A stretch of 64,000 nucleotides of DNA from Achromobacter anxifer. GTDB taxonomy: Bacteria; Pseudomonadota; Gammaproteobacteria; Burkholderiales; Burkholderiaceae_B. Below are positions 9,167 through 18,834 of this stretch, one piece after another. The stretch lies in assembly GCF_903652925.1 (NCBI RefSeq), contig NZ_CAHLAR010000004.1, forward strand, positions 310,001 through 374,000. The letters run 5' to 3'. Made by a program: the position numbers and the translations under genes. How positions within the stretch are numbered: the stretch's first letter is position 1; each line of letters opens with the position of its first letter. The notes below the pieces were generated by a model that was not told the DNA's origin, did not search any database, and saw only the letters and a list, made by a program, of their open reading frames with translations.

Positions 9167-9233
9167 AAGGGTTAACGCTAGTATTTCCTTATTCCATAAA
9201 AGTTCGAATGCCGTTCGGCAGAATGTGATTCCA

Positions 9234-9689
9234 ATGCCTGATCTTGATGACCGCGACCGAAAACTGTTAACGCTGCTGGCCGACGACGCCACTCCCAGCT
9301 ACGCCGAACTGGGCAAGATGCTGAATCTTTCCGCCCCGGCGGTGCATGAAAGGGTTAAACGCCTGAAGCGCGACGGTCTGATCAAGGGCATCGCCGCCAA
9401 GCTGGACGGCGCCCGCATCGGCCGGCCGCTGCTGGCCTTCGTGCACGTGGACACCAACAACTGGAGCATCACGCAGCAAGTGCTGGGGCTGGCCGAGCTG
9501 ACCGAGGTCGAAGAGATCCACACCATCACCGGCAAGAGCGCCATGCTGCTGAAGGTCCGCGTGAGCGACACGCAGGCGCTGGAACTGCTGCTGGCGCGCA
9601 TCCATCAGATCGACGGCATCACCAACACCACCAGCGACATCGCTCTGACCAGCTACCTGGAACGCGGGCCATTGCCGGACAAGGGCTGA
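9234..9689 (+). CDS. Lrp/AsnC-family transcriptional regulator
   Basis: A 151-residue feast/famine regulator. The N-terminal helix-turn-helix spans about residues 4-60 (LDDRDRKLLTLLADDATPSY, then LSAPAVHERVKRLKRDGLIKG) and the C-terminal RAM ligand domain about 65-145 (FVHVDTNNW, IHTITGKSAMLLKVRV, IDGITNTTSDIAL). Size and order are standard. It is divergent from the MFS exporter. LysE/ArgO-type and other amino-acid exporters are often paired with such regulators, so an amino acid or analogue is a reasonable guess for the ligand. Confidence 0.9.
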   Translation: MPDLDDRDRKLLTLLADDATPSYAELGKMLNLSAPAVHERVKRLKRDGLIKGIAAKLDGARIGRPLLAFVHVDTNNWSITQQVLGLAELTEVEEIHTITGKSAMLLKVRVSDTQALELLLARIHQIDGITNTTSDIALTSYLERGPLPDKG

Positions 9690-9699
9690 AGCCGCGCCC

Positions 9700-10869
<1,170 letters not shown>

Positions 10870-11018
10870 GGGCGGCTCAGGGGCGCGCCGGGCGGAGCGG
10901 CGGCGCGCGTAGCGTAGGAACCGTCATTCTATGCCGGGCCAGGCGCCGCGCCGCTTCCTGCCCGACAGCGCCGGCGCTGCGTCATTGCAAAACGGACTGT
11001 TCCTGCATTACTGCGCGC

Positions 11019-11095
11019 TCGAATACTCGAACGCTACCGCATTCCGGAATACTCCCGAATCACTGCGCTCCGGAATACTCCCGAGTCACTGCGCG
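11019..11095. repeat. Degenerate 26-bp tandem repeats at the end of the hydroxyacid oxidase gene
   Basis: Two adjacent 26-bp units (11044-11069 and 11070-11095) differ at only two positions. A third, more diverged unit lies at about 11019-11043. Read on the minus strand, the array follows from the last codons of the oxidase gene, whose own end (GCGCAGTGA) matches the unit end; successive units end in TGA, TAG and TAA. The array therefore looks like repeated copying of the gene tail. Its arms can form small hairpins. Confidence 0.75.
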
Positions 11096-12312
11096 CGGGG
11101 ATATTCGCGCGTCAACAGCTCGGCCAGCATTTCGCGCACATGGTTGATGCCCAGCATCGCCATGTTGCGGTCGACCTCGGCGCGCAGCAGGCCGATCGCG
11201 TGCGACACGCCGGCCTCGCCGCCCACCGCGGCCGCGTAGTTGAACGGCCGGCCGACAAAGACGAAGCTCGCGCCCAGCGCCAGGGCCTTTAGCACGTCGC
11301 TGCCGCGCCGCACGCCGCTATCCATCATCACGGTCATGCCGCCGGCCGCAGCCACCACGCCTGGCAGGGCGCGCAGGGGCGAGATTGCGCCGTCCAGCTG
11401 CCGGCCGCCGTGATTGGACACGATGATCCCGTCGGCGCCGTGCTGCCTGGCCAGCGCCGCGTCCTGCGGATGCAGGATGCCCTTGATGATGAGCGTGCCC
11501 GGCCATTGGCGGCGGATGCGCGCCACATGCTCCCAGCTGAGATGGTCGCGCGCGCTGAAGTCGCGCAGCACGGACGAAGACACGATGGGCGCTCCGCGCG
11601 TGGCGAACGAGTTCTCGAAATGCGGCATGCCGTGAGCCAGCAGCGTGCGCAGGAAGGTGCCGGCCAGCCAGCGCGGCCGCGTCAGGCCGTCCCAGGCCAG
11701 GCGCAGGCTGGGCTTGAGTGGCGTGGAAAAGCCCGTGCGCACATTGTTTTCGCGGTTGGCCGACACGGGGATGTCCACGGTCAGCACCAGCGTTTCGTAG
11801 CCGGCGCGGCGGGCTCGCTCCACTAGGGCGTCGATGCGCTGCGGATCGCCCGGCAGATAGGCCTGGAACCAGGTGCCGGGCGCTTCGCGGATGACATCCT
11901 CCAGCGGAATCAGCGAGGTGCCGCTGAGTATGGCCGGTATGCTCTGGGCGCGCGCGGCGCGGGCCAACACGATGTCGCCGCGATAGGCCGACAGCGCGCT
12001 GATGCCCATGGGGGCGATGCCGAAGGGCGAGGCGTAGCGGCGGCCGAACAGCTCGGTCTGCTGGGTGCGGTGCGACACGTCCACCAGCACACGCGGCGAG
12101 AACGAATAATCCGCGAACGCCTGGCGGTTGCCGCGCAGGGATTGGTTGTCTTCCGCTGCGCCCGCCACATAACCGAAGATCGGGCGCGGCAGGCGCTTTC
12201 TGGCGGCGGCCTCGAAATCGTCCAGCGACAGCGCGCGCGCCAGCGCGCGCGGCAGGGGGCGATCGGCCGTGGTGGCGCGGGGACTGGCGGTGGACGTGAG
12301 TGTGGATGTCAT
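11086..12312 (-). CDS. FMN-dependent alpha-hydroxyacid oxidase/dehydrogenase (LldD-like)
   Basis: A 408-residue member of the glycolate oxidase/L-lactate/mandelate dehydrogenase family. FMN and active-site marks are GIAPMGISALSAYRGD, FQAYLPGD, LVLTVDIPV, LIIKGILHPQDA (flavin Lys), IIVSNHGGRQLDGA (catalytic His with substrate Arg) and MMDSGVRRGSDVLKALALGA. It oxidises an L-2-hydroxyacid to the 2-oxoacid and passes electrons to quinone or oxygen. Lactate, glycolate or mandelate cannot be separated by eye. The 3' end runs into the 26-bp tandem repeats. Two direct repeats upstream at 12359-12400 may control it. Confidence 0.88.
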   Translation of the reverse strand: MTSTLTSTASPRATTADRPLPRALARALSLDDFEAAARKRLPRPIFGYVAGAAEDNQSLRGNRQAFADYSFSPRVLVDVSHRTQQTELFGRRYASPFGIAPMGISALSAYRGDIVLARAARAQSIPAILSGTSLIPLEDVIREAPGTWFQAYLPGDPQRIDALVERARRAGYETLVLTVDIPVSANRENNVRTGFSTPLKPSLRLAWDGLTRPRWLAGTFLRTLLAHGMPHFENSFATRGAPIVSSSVLRDFSARDHLSWEHVARIRRQWPGTLIIKGILHPQDAALARQHGADGIIVSNHGGRQLDGAISPLRALPGVVAAAGGMTVMMDSGVRRGSDVLKALALGASFVFVGRPFNYAAAVGGEAGVSHAIGLLRAEVDRNMAMLGINHVREMLAELLTREYPRAQ

Positions 12313-12358
12313 GGCGGGCCGGCAAAAGCCCGTAATCTAGCAATGCCGATTCATCGCA

Positions 12359-12400
12359 TAAAGCGAATAAAACCAGACATCCAGTTTCGATTAAAGCGAA
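12359..12400. promoter_or_regulatory. Direct repeats TAAAGCGAA upstream of the hydroxyacid oxidase gene
   Basis: Exact copies of TAAAGCGAA lie at 12359-12367 and 12392-12400, 33 bp apart (about three helical turns), on the same face of the DNA. The second is inside the imperfect palindrome TTTCG-N7-CGAAA. They sit between the psd stop and the oxidase start, so they are likely operator sites for an unlinked regulator. Confidence 0.45.
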
Positions 12401-12403
12401 ATA

Positions 12404-13267
12404 TCAGGCAGGCAGCGCCATCAGCTCGCCCATGCGCACGGGTCCCAGCACCGAGGGCGTGTCGGCCCAGCGGATCTTGTTGGGGCCGAACAGCACGATG
12501 GCGGTCGAACCCAGCTTGAAGCGGCCCATCTCGGCGCCCTTGGCAAGGTGGATCGGGCCGCGGGCGGCATCATCGTAGCGGGTGGATTTGACGCGGCGCT
12601 TGTGCGGCGTGACCAGGCCCGCCCACACGGTTTCGATGGAAGCGACGATCATCGCGCCCACCAGCACCACGGCCATGGGACCGTGTTCGGTATCGAAGAT
12701 GCAGACGACGCGCTCGTTGCGCGCGAACAGGCGCGGCACGTTGCGGGCGGTCAGCGGGTTGACCGAAAACAGGCGGCCGGGCACGTGGACCATTTCGCGC
12801 AGCGTGCCGGCAACCGGCATGTGGACTCGGTGATAGTCCTTGGGCGACAGGTAGATGGTGGCGAATTGGCCGCCCTGGAACGGTTCCGCGCGCTCGGCGT
12901 CGCCGCCCAGCAGGTCGGCCAGGCCATAGTTGTGGCCCTTGGCCTGGAAGATGCGGCCGTGTTCGATCGCGCCCATCTGGCTGATGGCGCCGTCGGCCGG
13001 GCACACCACCGAGCCCGCTTCCTCGTCCAGCGGACGCGCGTCTTCCTTGAGCGCCCGGGTGAAGAAATCGTTGAAGCAATCGTAGGCCAAGGGATCTTCC
13101 TGCAGCGCTTCGCGCATGTCGACGCCGTAGCGGCGGACGAAGCGCGAGATCATCCAGTTCTTGACCGCGGGTTCCCGGCAGTCGGACGCATATCCGAAAA
13201 GCCGCGACACCAGATGGTGGGGGGCAAGGTACTGGCTGGCGAGGAATAGTTGGTCTTTGATCGGCAT
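12404..13267 (-). CDS. psd: Phosphatidylserine decarboxylase proenzyme
   Basis: Makes phosphatidylethanolamine from phosphatidylserine at the inner membrane. The 287-residue proenzyme shows [24 protein letters not shown] (catalytic His), [20 protein letters not shown] and, near the C-terminus, [10 protein letters not shown] with the LGST self-cleavage site; Ser254 becomes the pyruvoyl cofactor of the alpha chain. Length and motif order match the bacterial type I enzyme (about 290-320 residues). Not clearly in an operon with its neighbours. Confidence 0.96.
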   Translation of the reverse strand: MPIKDQLFLASQYLAPHHLVSRLFGYASDCREPAVKNWMISRFVRRYGVDMREALQEDPLAYDCFNDFFTRALKEDARPLDEEAGSVVCPADGAISQMGAIEHGRIFQAKGHNYGLADLLGGDAERAEPFQGGQFATIYLSPKDYHRVHMPVAGTLREMVHVPGRLFSVNPLTARNVPRLFARNERVVCIFDTEHGPMAVVLVGAMIVASIETVWAGLVTPHKRRVKSTRYDDAARGPIHLAKGAEMGRFKLGSTAIVLFGPNKIRWADTPSVLGPVRMGELMALPA

Positions 13268-13355
13268 CTAGGAGCGCTAAGAAGTAACCCCGCGGCGCGC
13301 CGCGGCACGGACTGGGCCGCCTGGGGCCCGCCGCAGGCCCGGGACTGGCCGCGTC

Positions 13356-13390
13356 AAAAAACGTCGTCCCGCGTTGCAGCGGGACGACGT
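13356..13390 (-). terminator. Rho-independent terminator of the P450 transcript
   Basis: Read on the minus strand, ACGTCGTCCCGC pairs perfectly with GCGGGACGACGT (12-bp stem, 6-nt loop) and a run of six T follows (13361-13356). It lies about 100 bp beyond the P450 stop codon and before psd, so it insulates psd from P450 transcription. Confidence 0.9.
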
Positions 13391-13487
13391 GGTGATGAGC
13401 AGAGGGTGAATTCTACCGCTTTCAGGGCTACTTCAGGCATGCCAGCCGCGCCGTTCGCAACGGCCAGCGCGGCTGGCGGGCAGGGCG

Positions 13488-15842
13488 CTACAGTTCCAGC
13501 ACGATGCGTCCGCCCTGGGCGCGCGAGCAGCAGGCCATCATGCGCTTGCCATCCTGCCGTTCCGCGCGGGTCAGCACCACGTCGCGATGGTCGATGTCGC
13601 CGCCCAGCACGCGTACCTCGCAGGAGCCGCAAAGGCCTTCCTCGCAATCGCTCTGCACGTCGATGTTGGCGCCGCGCAGCGCGTTCAGCAGGGTCTGGTC
13701 GGCGGGCACCTGCACCACGATGCCGGAGTCCTTGAGTTCGGCTTCGAAGGCGTGTTCCTTGGACGGGTCCAGCGTGCCCAGCGTGGAATGAAAGTGCTCG
13801 ACGCGCAGGCTGTCCTCGGGCCAGTCCGTGCAGGCCTGCTGCAGCGCGTCCAGCATGCGTTCGGGACCGCAAGCGTAGATCTGGACGCCGGCCTCGGGCC
13901 GCGCCAGCAGCGCGTCGAAGTCGTTGCGGCTGCCTTCGTCGCTGACGTGCAGGCGCAGGCGCGCGCCGTGCAGCGCCTGCAGCTCGTCCAGCAATGCCAT
14001 GCAGGCGCGCGTGCGGCCGCTGTAATGCAGTTCGTAGTCGATGCCCAGTTCGCGGGCGCGGCGCGCCATCGCGCTGATGGGCGTGATGCCGATGCCGCCG
14101 GCGACGAAGATCAGGCGCTTTGCGCTCTCGTCCATGCGGAAGTGGTTGCGCGGCCCGCGTGCGCGCACGATGCTGCCGGGGCGCAGGTGCTGGTGGATCC
14201 AGGCCGAACCGCCACGCCCGTCCGCTTCCTTCAGCACCGCGATCTCCAGCGCGTTGGCCGCCGCCGGATCGCCACACAGCGAGTATTGGCGCGACAGACC
14301 GGTGTCACCGCATTCGACGTCGATGTGCGAACCGGGAGTCCAGCGCGGCAGGGGCTTGCCGTCGGGCGATTCGAGCCGGATACGCGCAATGCCGTCGGCG
14401 GCGGTCGCGACCTGGGTCACGACCAGCTTGCGGCTGATGGCGTGGGTGGAGGGTTCGCCGATGCGCACCGGCTGCACCTGTCCAAGCAAGGCGGGATCGT
14501 GGCGCTCGGGGTTGTCCGCCGGGTTCCATTCCACCCACAGATGCTCGGGGCCGCGGAACGAGGTATTGGGCACGTAGGTGAACTGCTGTTCGGCCAGGCG
14601 CATGTGCGGCAGGCGGCGGGTCAGTTCCTCCAGGAAGATCTGCATTTCCATGCGCGCCAGGTTCTTGCCCATGCACTGGTGCGCGCCATAGCCGAAGGTC
14701 AGCTGGTCGCTGGCGTTGTCGCGGCGGATGTCGAAGAAATCGGCGTCGGCGAAATGGCGTTCGTCGTGGTTGGCGGACGAGGACACGATCAGCAGCTTGG
14801 CGCCCGCCGGTATCGCCACGCCCGCGATTTCGGTGTCGCGCGTGGCCAGGCGGCGCCAGGCCGCGACCGAGCCGTTGTGACGCAGGCATTCCTCGACCGC
14901 GTTGGGCAGCAGGCCAGGGTCCTCGCACAGTTCGCGCCAGGCGTCGGGATGCTGCAGCAGCAGCTTGATGGCGTTGGCCGAGGCGTTGGCGGTGGTCTCA
15001 TGGGCGGCGACGATGCCGGCCATCATCATCGAATGCAGATAGGAGTCGGTCACGACCTCGGGATGATCCTTCTGCTTGCGGATGCCGTACTGCATCCAGC
15101 CCGGCGCGTCTGGATCCTGGCGCATCTTGTCCAGGATCTTGCCGGCCAGCTGCCAGAAATTCCCCACCGCGTGCGCCACCGCCACTTGTTCCTCCGGCTT
15201 GGGCCGGCCCCAGGTGTTGACGGTGTGCGCGATGGAGTACTGGCGCAGCAGGTCCATGTCTTCCTCGGGCACGCCGAGGAAGTGCAGGGCGACCGTCAGC
15301 GGCACTTCCCACAGCATCTGGTCGACCAGGTCGGCGCGGCCGTCGTTGATGAAGCGGTCCACGTATTCGCGCGTCAGCCGCCGCACCATGGGTTCGTGGT
15401 GCTTGAGTTCGTCCGGCGTGAAGGGATCCATCAGCACGCGGCGGCGCGGCATGTGGGCCGGTTCGTCCTCGTTGACCAGGGTGCGGTTCATGGCGTAGCC
15501 GTAGCTGGCCAGCACGGCGTTGGCCTCGGGGCCGGTCGGCGTGATCTTTTCCAGCGCGATCGAGGGGCTGTAGGTGTGGTTGTCGCGGAACACCGCCTTG
15601 ATGTCGTCGTAGCGGGTCACCACCCAGTAGCCGAGCTTGGGGCTGTAGAACACCGGTTCCTGTTCGCGCGCCCAGCGCACGTAGTCGGGCGGATCCTGCT
15701 GGTAACCGTCGCCGAAGGGGTCGAATTCGGCCGCCCGCGGACTGACCGGACAGCCCTGGGCACGTGCCAGCGCGGCGTGGTCGATGGGGCAGCCGCCGTT
15801 GCTGGCGGCTGCCTTGGATTCGGGGGTAGAAGTCTGGCCCAT
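13488..15842 (-). CDS. Self-sufficient cytochrome P450 fused to a phthalate-oxygenase-type reductase (CYP116B-like)
   Basis: A 784-residue single-chain monooxygenase. The P450 domain (about 1-430) has AHETT in the I helix, an ExxR motif in EECLRHN and the heme loop FGYGAHQCMGKNLAR with Cys390 as thiolate ligand. Next comes an FMN/NAD(P)H reductase domain (about 465-690: RQYSL, GGIGITPISAMARRA, IYACGPERML) and a plant-type 2Fe-2S ferredoxin (about 695-784: CEEGLCGSC plus a later Cys). Domain order and length match class VII P450RhF/CYP116B enzymes, which need only NADPH and oxygen. Substrate unknown. ATG at 15842 has GGAG 8 bases upstream. Divergent from an IclR gene. Confidence 0.95.
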   Translation of the reverse strand: MGQTSTPESKAAASNGGCPIDHAALARAQGCPVSPRAAEFDPFGDGYQQDPPDYVRWAREQEPVFYSPKLGYWVVTRYDDIKAVFRDNHTYSPSIALEKITPTGPEANAVLASYGYAMNRTLVNEDEPAHMPRRRVLMDPFTPDELKHHEPMVRRLTREYVDRFINDGRADLVDQMLWEVPLTVALHFLGVPEEDMDLLRQYSIAHTVNTWGRPKPEEQVAVAHAVGNFWQLAGKILDKMRQDPDAPGWMQYGIRKQKDHPEVVTDSYLHSMMMAGIVAAHETTANASANAIKLLLQHPDAWRELCEDPGLLPNAVEECLRHNGSVAAWRRLATRDTEIAGVAIPAGAKLLIVSSSANHDERHFADADFFDIRRDNASDQLTFGYGAHQCMGKNLARMEMQIFLEELTRRLPHMRLAEQQFTYVPNTSFRGPEHLWVEWNPADNPERHDPALLGQVQPVRIGEPSTHAISRKLVVTQVATAADGIARIRLESPDGKPLPRWTPGSHIDVECGDTGLSRQYSLCGDPAAANALEIAVLKEADGRGGSAWIHQHLRPGSIVRARGPRNHFRMDESAKRLIFVAGGIGITPISAMARRARELGIDYELHYSGRTRACMALLDELQALHGARLRLHVSDEGSRNDFDALLARPEAGVQIYACGPERMLDALQQACTDWPEDSLRVEHFHSTLGTLDPSKEHAFEAELKDSGIVVQVPADQTLLNALRGANIDVQSDCEEGLCGSCEVRVLGGDIDHRDVVLTRAERQDGKRMMACCSRAQGGRIVLEL

Positions 15843-15861
15843 GGTGTCGCTCCGGATTACA

Positions 15862-15890
15862 ATTGCGTAAATCATATACGCATTGCGTAA
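15862..15890. promoter_or_regulatory. Direct repeats ATTGCGTAA between P450 and IclR genes
   Basis: Exact ATTGCGTAA copies at 15862-15870 and 15882-15890 are 20 bp apart (two helical turns), with the inverted repeat GCGTA-N7-TACGC spanning the gap. They lie 20 bp upstream of the P450 start codon. This is the likely operator for the divergent IclR protein, placed to overlap the P450 promoter. Confidence 0.55.
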
Positions 15891-15956
15891 TTATTCAATT
15901 GGGGTAATCTCCGGGCTGCGCCCGCAGCCGGCAGGCAGTCCATCCATCGCGCCGAC

Positions 15957-16790
15957 ATGACCCAGATTCCCGATCCAAACTCCGTTTCCGCTCCGTCCGA
16001 GCCGGCGCGCCCGCGCGAACGACGCCAGCGGGTGCAGGCCGCCGAGACCGGCATGGCCGTGCTCAAGGGGCTGGGCCGGCTGGGCGGCCGAGCCAGCCTG
16101 ACCTTGCTGGCCGCGCAAGTGGACGAAAGCCCGGCCAAGGTCCACCGCTATCTGGTCAGTCTGATGGAAGAGGGCCTGGTGGCGCAGGATGCCGCCACCC
16201 AACAGTACTACCTGGCCCTGGAAGCCATGCTGCTGGGGCTGGCCGCGCTGCGCCAGGCCGATCCCATCCGCCTGGCCGAACCCAGCCTGGTGCGCCTGCG
16301 CGAAGGGCTGGAAGTGACCTGCTTCATTGCGGTGATGGGCAACAAGGGGCCGACCATCGTGCGCTTCGAGGAGCCGGGCCTGCCGGTGACGGTGAACGTG
16401 CGGATGGGTTCGGTGCTGTCGATGCTGTGGTCCGCCACCGGCCGGGTGTTCCTGGCGTTGCAGGACGACGCGCGAGTGCGCGCCCTGGCGGAAACGGAGC
16501 TGGCACGCGCGCCAGCGGAACTGCGCGCCCAGCTCGACGTCGCCGATCCCATCGGACGCTTGCGCCAGCAGGTGCTGGCCGAAGGCTGCGCCACGGTGCG
16601 CGATACCAATCTGAAGGGCATCAGCGCCGTGTCCGCGCCGCTGCTCAACCACAACGGGCGGCCCTGCGCCGCATTGACGGCGCTGGGCGCGACCGGAGGC
16701 TTCGACGCCTCGCCCGACGGCCCGATTGCGCAAGCGGTACGGCGCGAGGCAGAAGCGGCCAGCGTCTTGCTGGGCTACCAGGCGCCTTAG
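15957..16790 (+). CDS. IclR-family regulator, probable controller of the P450
   Basis: A 277-residue IclR protein with a short disordered N-terminus, a winged-helix domain at about residues 28-90 (GMAVLKGLGRLGGRASLTLL, then SPAKVHRYLVSLMEEGLV) and the IclR effector domain (SVLSMLWSATGRVFLAL, ISAVSAPLLNHNG). It is divergent from the P450 with direct repeats between them. Its stop TAG interlocks with the stop of the convergent LysR gene, so there is no space between the two transcription units. Confidence 0.87.
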   Translation: MTQIPDPNSVSAPSEPARPRERRQRVQAAETGMAVLKGLGRLGGRASLTLLAAQVDESPAKVHRYLVSLMEEGLVAQDAATQQYYLALEAMLLGLAALRQADPIRLAEPSLVRLREGLEVTCFIAVMGNKGPTIVRFEEPGLPVTVNVRMGSVLSMLWSATGRVFLALQDDARVRALAETELARAPAELRAQLDVADPIGRLRQQVLAEGCATVRDTNLKGISAVSAPLLNHNGRPCAALTALGATGGFDASPDGPIAQAVRREAEAASVLLGYQAP

Positions 16791-17728
16791 CTCGGCTCGA
16801 TCGGGACTGTGCCGGCCGACACGCCGCGCAGCCATTCCATGGCGGCGCGCACCAGCGGCATCCCGGCCGTGCTGCGATTGATCACCGCGCCGATGGCGCC
16901 GAAATTCGCTTCCAGGCGCAGCGGAAGCACTGCCACGCCGCCTTGCCGCTCGCAGTAGCGCGCGATGGCCTGGGGCAGCGCCGCCAAGCCATCGTTTTGA
17001 GCCAGCAGCGCCAGCGTCGCCAATAGCGAGTTGGACTGGATGCTGGAATCGGGCGGACGCGCGCCGGATTGCGCGAAGGCCTCGTCCAGGCGTTCGCGCA
17101 TCATGGTGCCTTCCAGCGGCAGCACCCAGGGCCAGCGCGCCAGCTCGGCGGCGTCGAGCGCATCGCGGCCGGCCAGCGGATGGCCGGGGCGCGCCACCAC
17201 CAATATCGGTTCTTCATGCAGGCGGATGACTTCGCAGTCCGTGGGCAGCAAACGGCTGCCCAGCCGGCCCAGCACGATGTCCAGCTCGTCGCGCGCCAGC
17301 CTGTCCATGAGTTCGCCAAGCGCGCCTTCCACCAGCTTGACCTCCAGCCGCGGCGATTGCTGCTGCAGATGCGCGATCAGCTGGGGCGCAAGCCGGGGCG
17401 CGGCGGAGGGCAGAGTGCCCAGGCGCAGCAGGCTGGCGCCGCGTTCCTGCGCCGCGCGCAGTTCGGCGGCCACGCGCTGGGCCGCGCCCAGGCCGTTGCG
17501 GGCGTGGCGGATCATAACCATTCCGGCATACGTGGGCTGAGTGCCCTGGGTTCCGCGCTCGAACAGCGGATAGCCCACCTGTTCCTCCAGCTGCGCCAAG
17601 GCCTTGGACGCGGCGGGCTGGGACATGTGCAGGCGCTCGGCCGCGCGCCCCAGATGGCGCTCGTCGTCCAGCGCGACCAGCAGCTCGGCATGACGCCGCT
17701 TGAGATGGGTGCCGGCGCGATCGGACAT
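16787..17728 (-). CDS. LysR-family regulator of the Bug-sulfatase operon
   Basis: A 313-residue LysR protein. The N-terminal helix-turn-helix (HAELLVALDDERHLGRAAER, then HMSQPAASKALAQLEEQVG) is followed by the periplasmic-binding-like effector domain. It belongs to the GbpR/PcaQ-like branch (ATYAGMV-type linker PTYAGMVMIRHAR). Divergent from the Bug receptor gene at 17872, with a T-rich inverted repeat between, so it likely activates the Bug-sulfatase operon. The last codons overlap the end of the convergent IclR gene. Confidence 0.87.
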   Translation of the reverse strand: MSDRAGTHLKRRHAELLVALDDERHLGRAAERLHMSQPAASKALAQLEEQVGYPLFERGTQGTQPTYAGMVMIRHARNGLGAAQRVAAELRAAQERGASLLRLGTLPSAAPRLAPQLIAHLQQQSPRLEVKLVEGALGELMDRLARDELDIVLGRLGSRLLPTDCEVIRLHEEPILVVARPGHPLAGRDALDAAELARWPWVLPLEGTMMRERLDEAFAQSGARPPDSSIQSNSLLATLALLAQNDGLAALPQAIARYCERQGGVAVLPLRLEANFGAIGAVINRSTAGMPLVRAAMEWLRGVSAGTVPIEPS

Positions 17729-17738
17729 GGCTTTACAT

Positions 17739-17756
17739 ATTCAATTGGTTATGAAT
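17739..17756. promoter_or_regulatory. Inverted repeat ATTCA-N8-TGAAT, LysR-type operator candidate
   Basis: The repeat lies 11 bp outside the LysR start codon and about 115 bp before the Bug gene. It contains the T-N11-A geometry that LysR regulators recognise. The position fits autoregulation and activation of the divergent operon. Confidence 0.5.
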
Positions 17757-17871
17757 CGTTCAGTTTATTTCATTTCACGCGGGCATCGCGCCCTGGGCAT
17801 ACTTGCCGCTCGACAAGACAGAGGCGTTCCCCGGGCCGGCCCCGGGAAGAGCGCCAGGATGGAGATGATTC

Positions 17872-18834
17872 ATGAAGAAGTTCTGCTTGGCCGTGGCTGC
17901 AAGCCTGGCCTGTGGCATCGCGGGCGCGGCGCAGGCGGCCGACGCCTATCCGGCGCGGCCGGTGCAGATCGTGGTGCCGTTTTCACCGGGCGGCGCGGTG
18001 GACGTGCTGTCGCGCCAACTGGCGCAGCGCCTGGAGCCGCGCGGCTACACCATGGTGGTCGAAAACAAGCCCGGCGCCGGCGGCAACATCGCCGCATCCA
18101 TGGTGGCCCGCGCCGCGCCTGACGGCTACACGCTGCTGATGGGCACCACCAATACGCACGGCATCAACAGCGTGCTGTATGCCAGCCTACCGTACGACCC
18201 GGTGCGCGACTTCGCGCCGGTAGGCCTGGTGGCGGACAACGTGGTGGTGCTGCTGGCCAATGCCGACTTTCCCGCCAAGACGCTGGCCGATGCGGTCAGC
18301 CTGATCAAGGCCAATCCCGGCAAGTACACCTATGGCTCGCCCGGCCTGGGCACGGTGCACCAGCTGGCGATGGAACAGCTGAAGCACGCCGCCGGGCTGG
18401 ACGTGGTGCACGCGCCCTACAAGGGCGCTGCCCCCGCGATGGCCGACCTGGTCGCCGGCCACGTGCCCCTGATGATAGGCGGCATCGCGCCCGCCATTCC
18501 GTTCCTGGCGTCCGGCAAGGTCAAGGTGCTGGGCGTGGCCAATATCGAAAAATACGCCGCGCTGCCCGATGTGCCGCTGTTCTCGGACGTGGCGCCCGGC
18601 GTTGGGGTGCGTTCCTGGATCGGCTTGTTCGCGCCGGCCGGCACGCCGCCCGCCGTGGTGCAGAAGCTGAACGCGGACCTGCGCGCCGTGCTCACCGACC
18701 CGTCCTTCGAGCAGGTCTTGCAGCCCCTGGGCATGGTGCCCATCTACATGACGCCCGAGGCCTTCGGCGACATGGTCAAGCGCGACATGCCGGCCTGGCG
18801 TTCCGCGGTGGAGATGTCCGGAGCCAAGCAATGA
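17872..18834 (+). CDS. Bug-family (TctC-like) periplasmic solute receptor
   Basis: A 320-residue receptor. The signal peptide (MKKFCLAVAASLACGIAGAA, cut near AQA) precedes YPARPVQIVVPFSPGGAVDV, ENKPGAGGNIAASMVARA and HAPYKGAAPAMADLVAGHVP, all family signatures. Its stop codon overlaps the sulfatase start as ATGA, so receptor and enzyme are translated together. That linkage suggests the receptor binds a sulfate ester or the product of the sulfatase. Membrane partners are not in the window. Start has GGAG upstream. Confidence 0.93.
   Translation: MKKFCLAVAASLACGIAGAAQAADAYPARPVQIVVPFSPGGAVDVLSRQLAQRLEPRGYTMVVENKPGAGGNIAASMVARAAPDGYTLLMGTTNTHGINSVLYASLPYDPVRDFAPVGLVADNVVVLLANADFPAKTLADAVSLIKANPGKYTYGSPGLGTVHQLAMEQLKHAAGLDVVHAPYKGAAPAMADLVAGHVPLMIGGIAPAIPFLASGKVKVLGVANIEKYAALPDVPLFSDVAPGVGVRSWIGLFAPAGTPPAVVQKLNADLRAVLTDPSFEQVLQPLGMVPIYMTPEAFGDMVKRDMPAWRSAVEMSGAKQ

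Noticed and set aside
13587-15890. A 767-codon frame opposite the P450 gene
   Set aside because: Made of His/Gln/Gly/Val-rich shadow sequence without any family motif; the P450 on the other strand explains the region.
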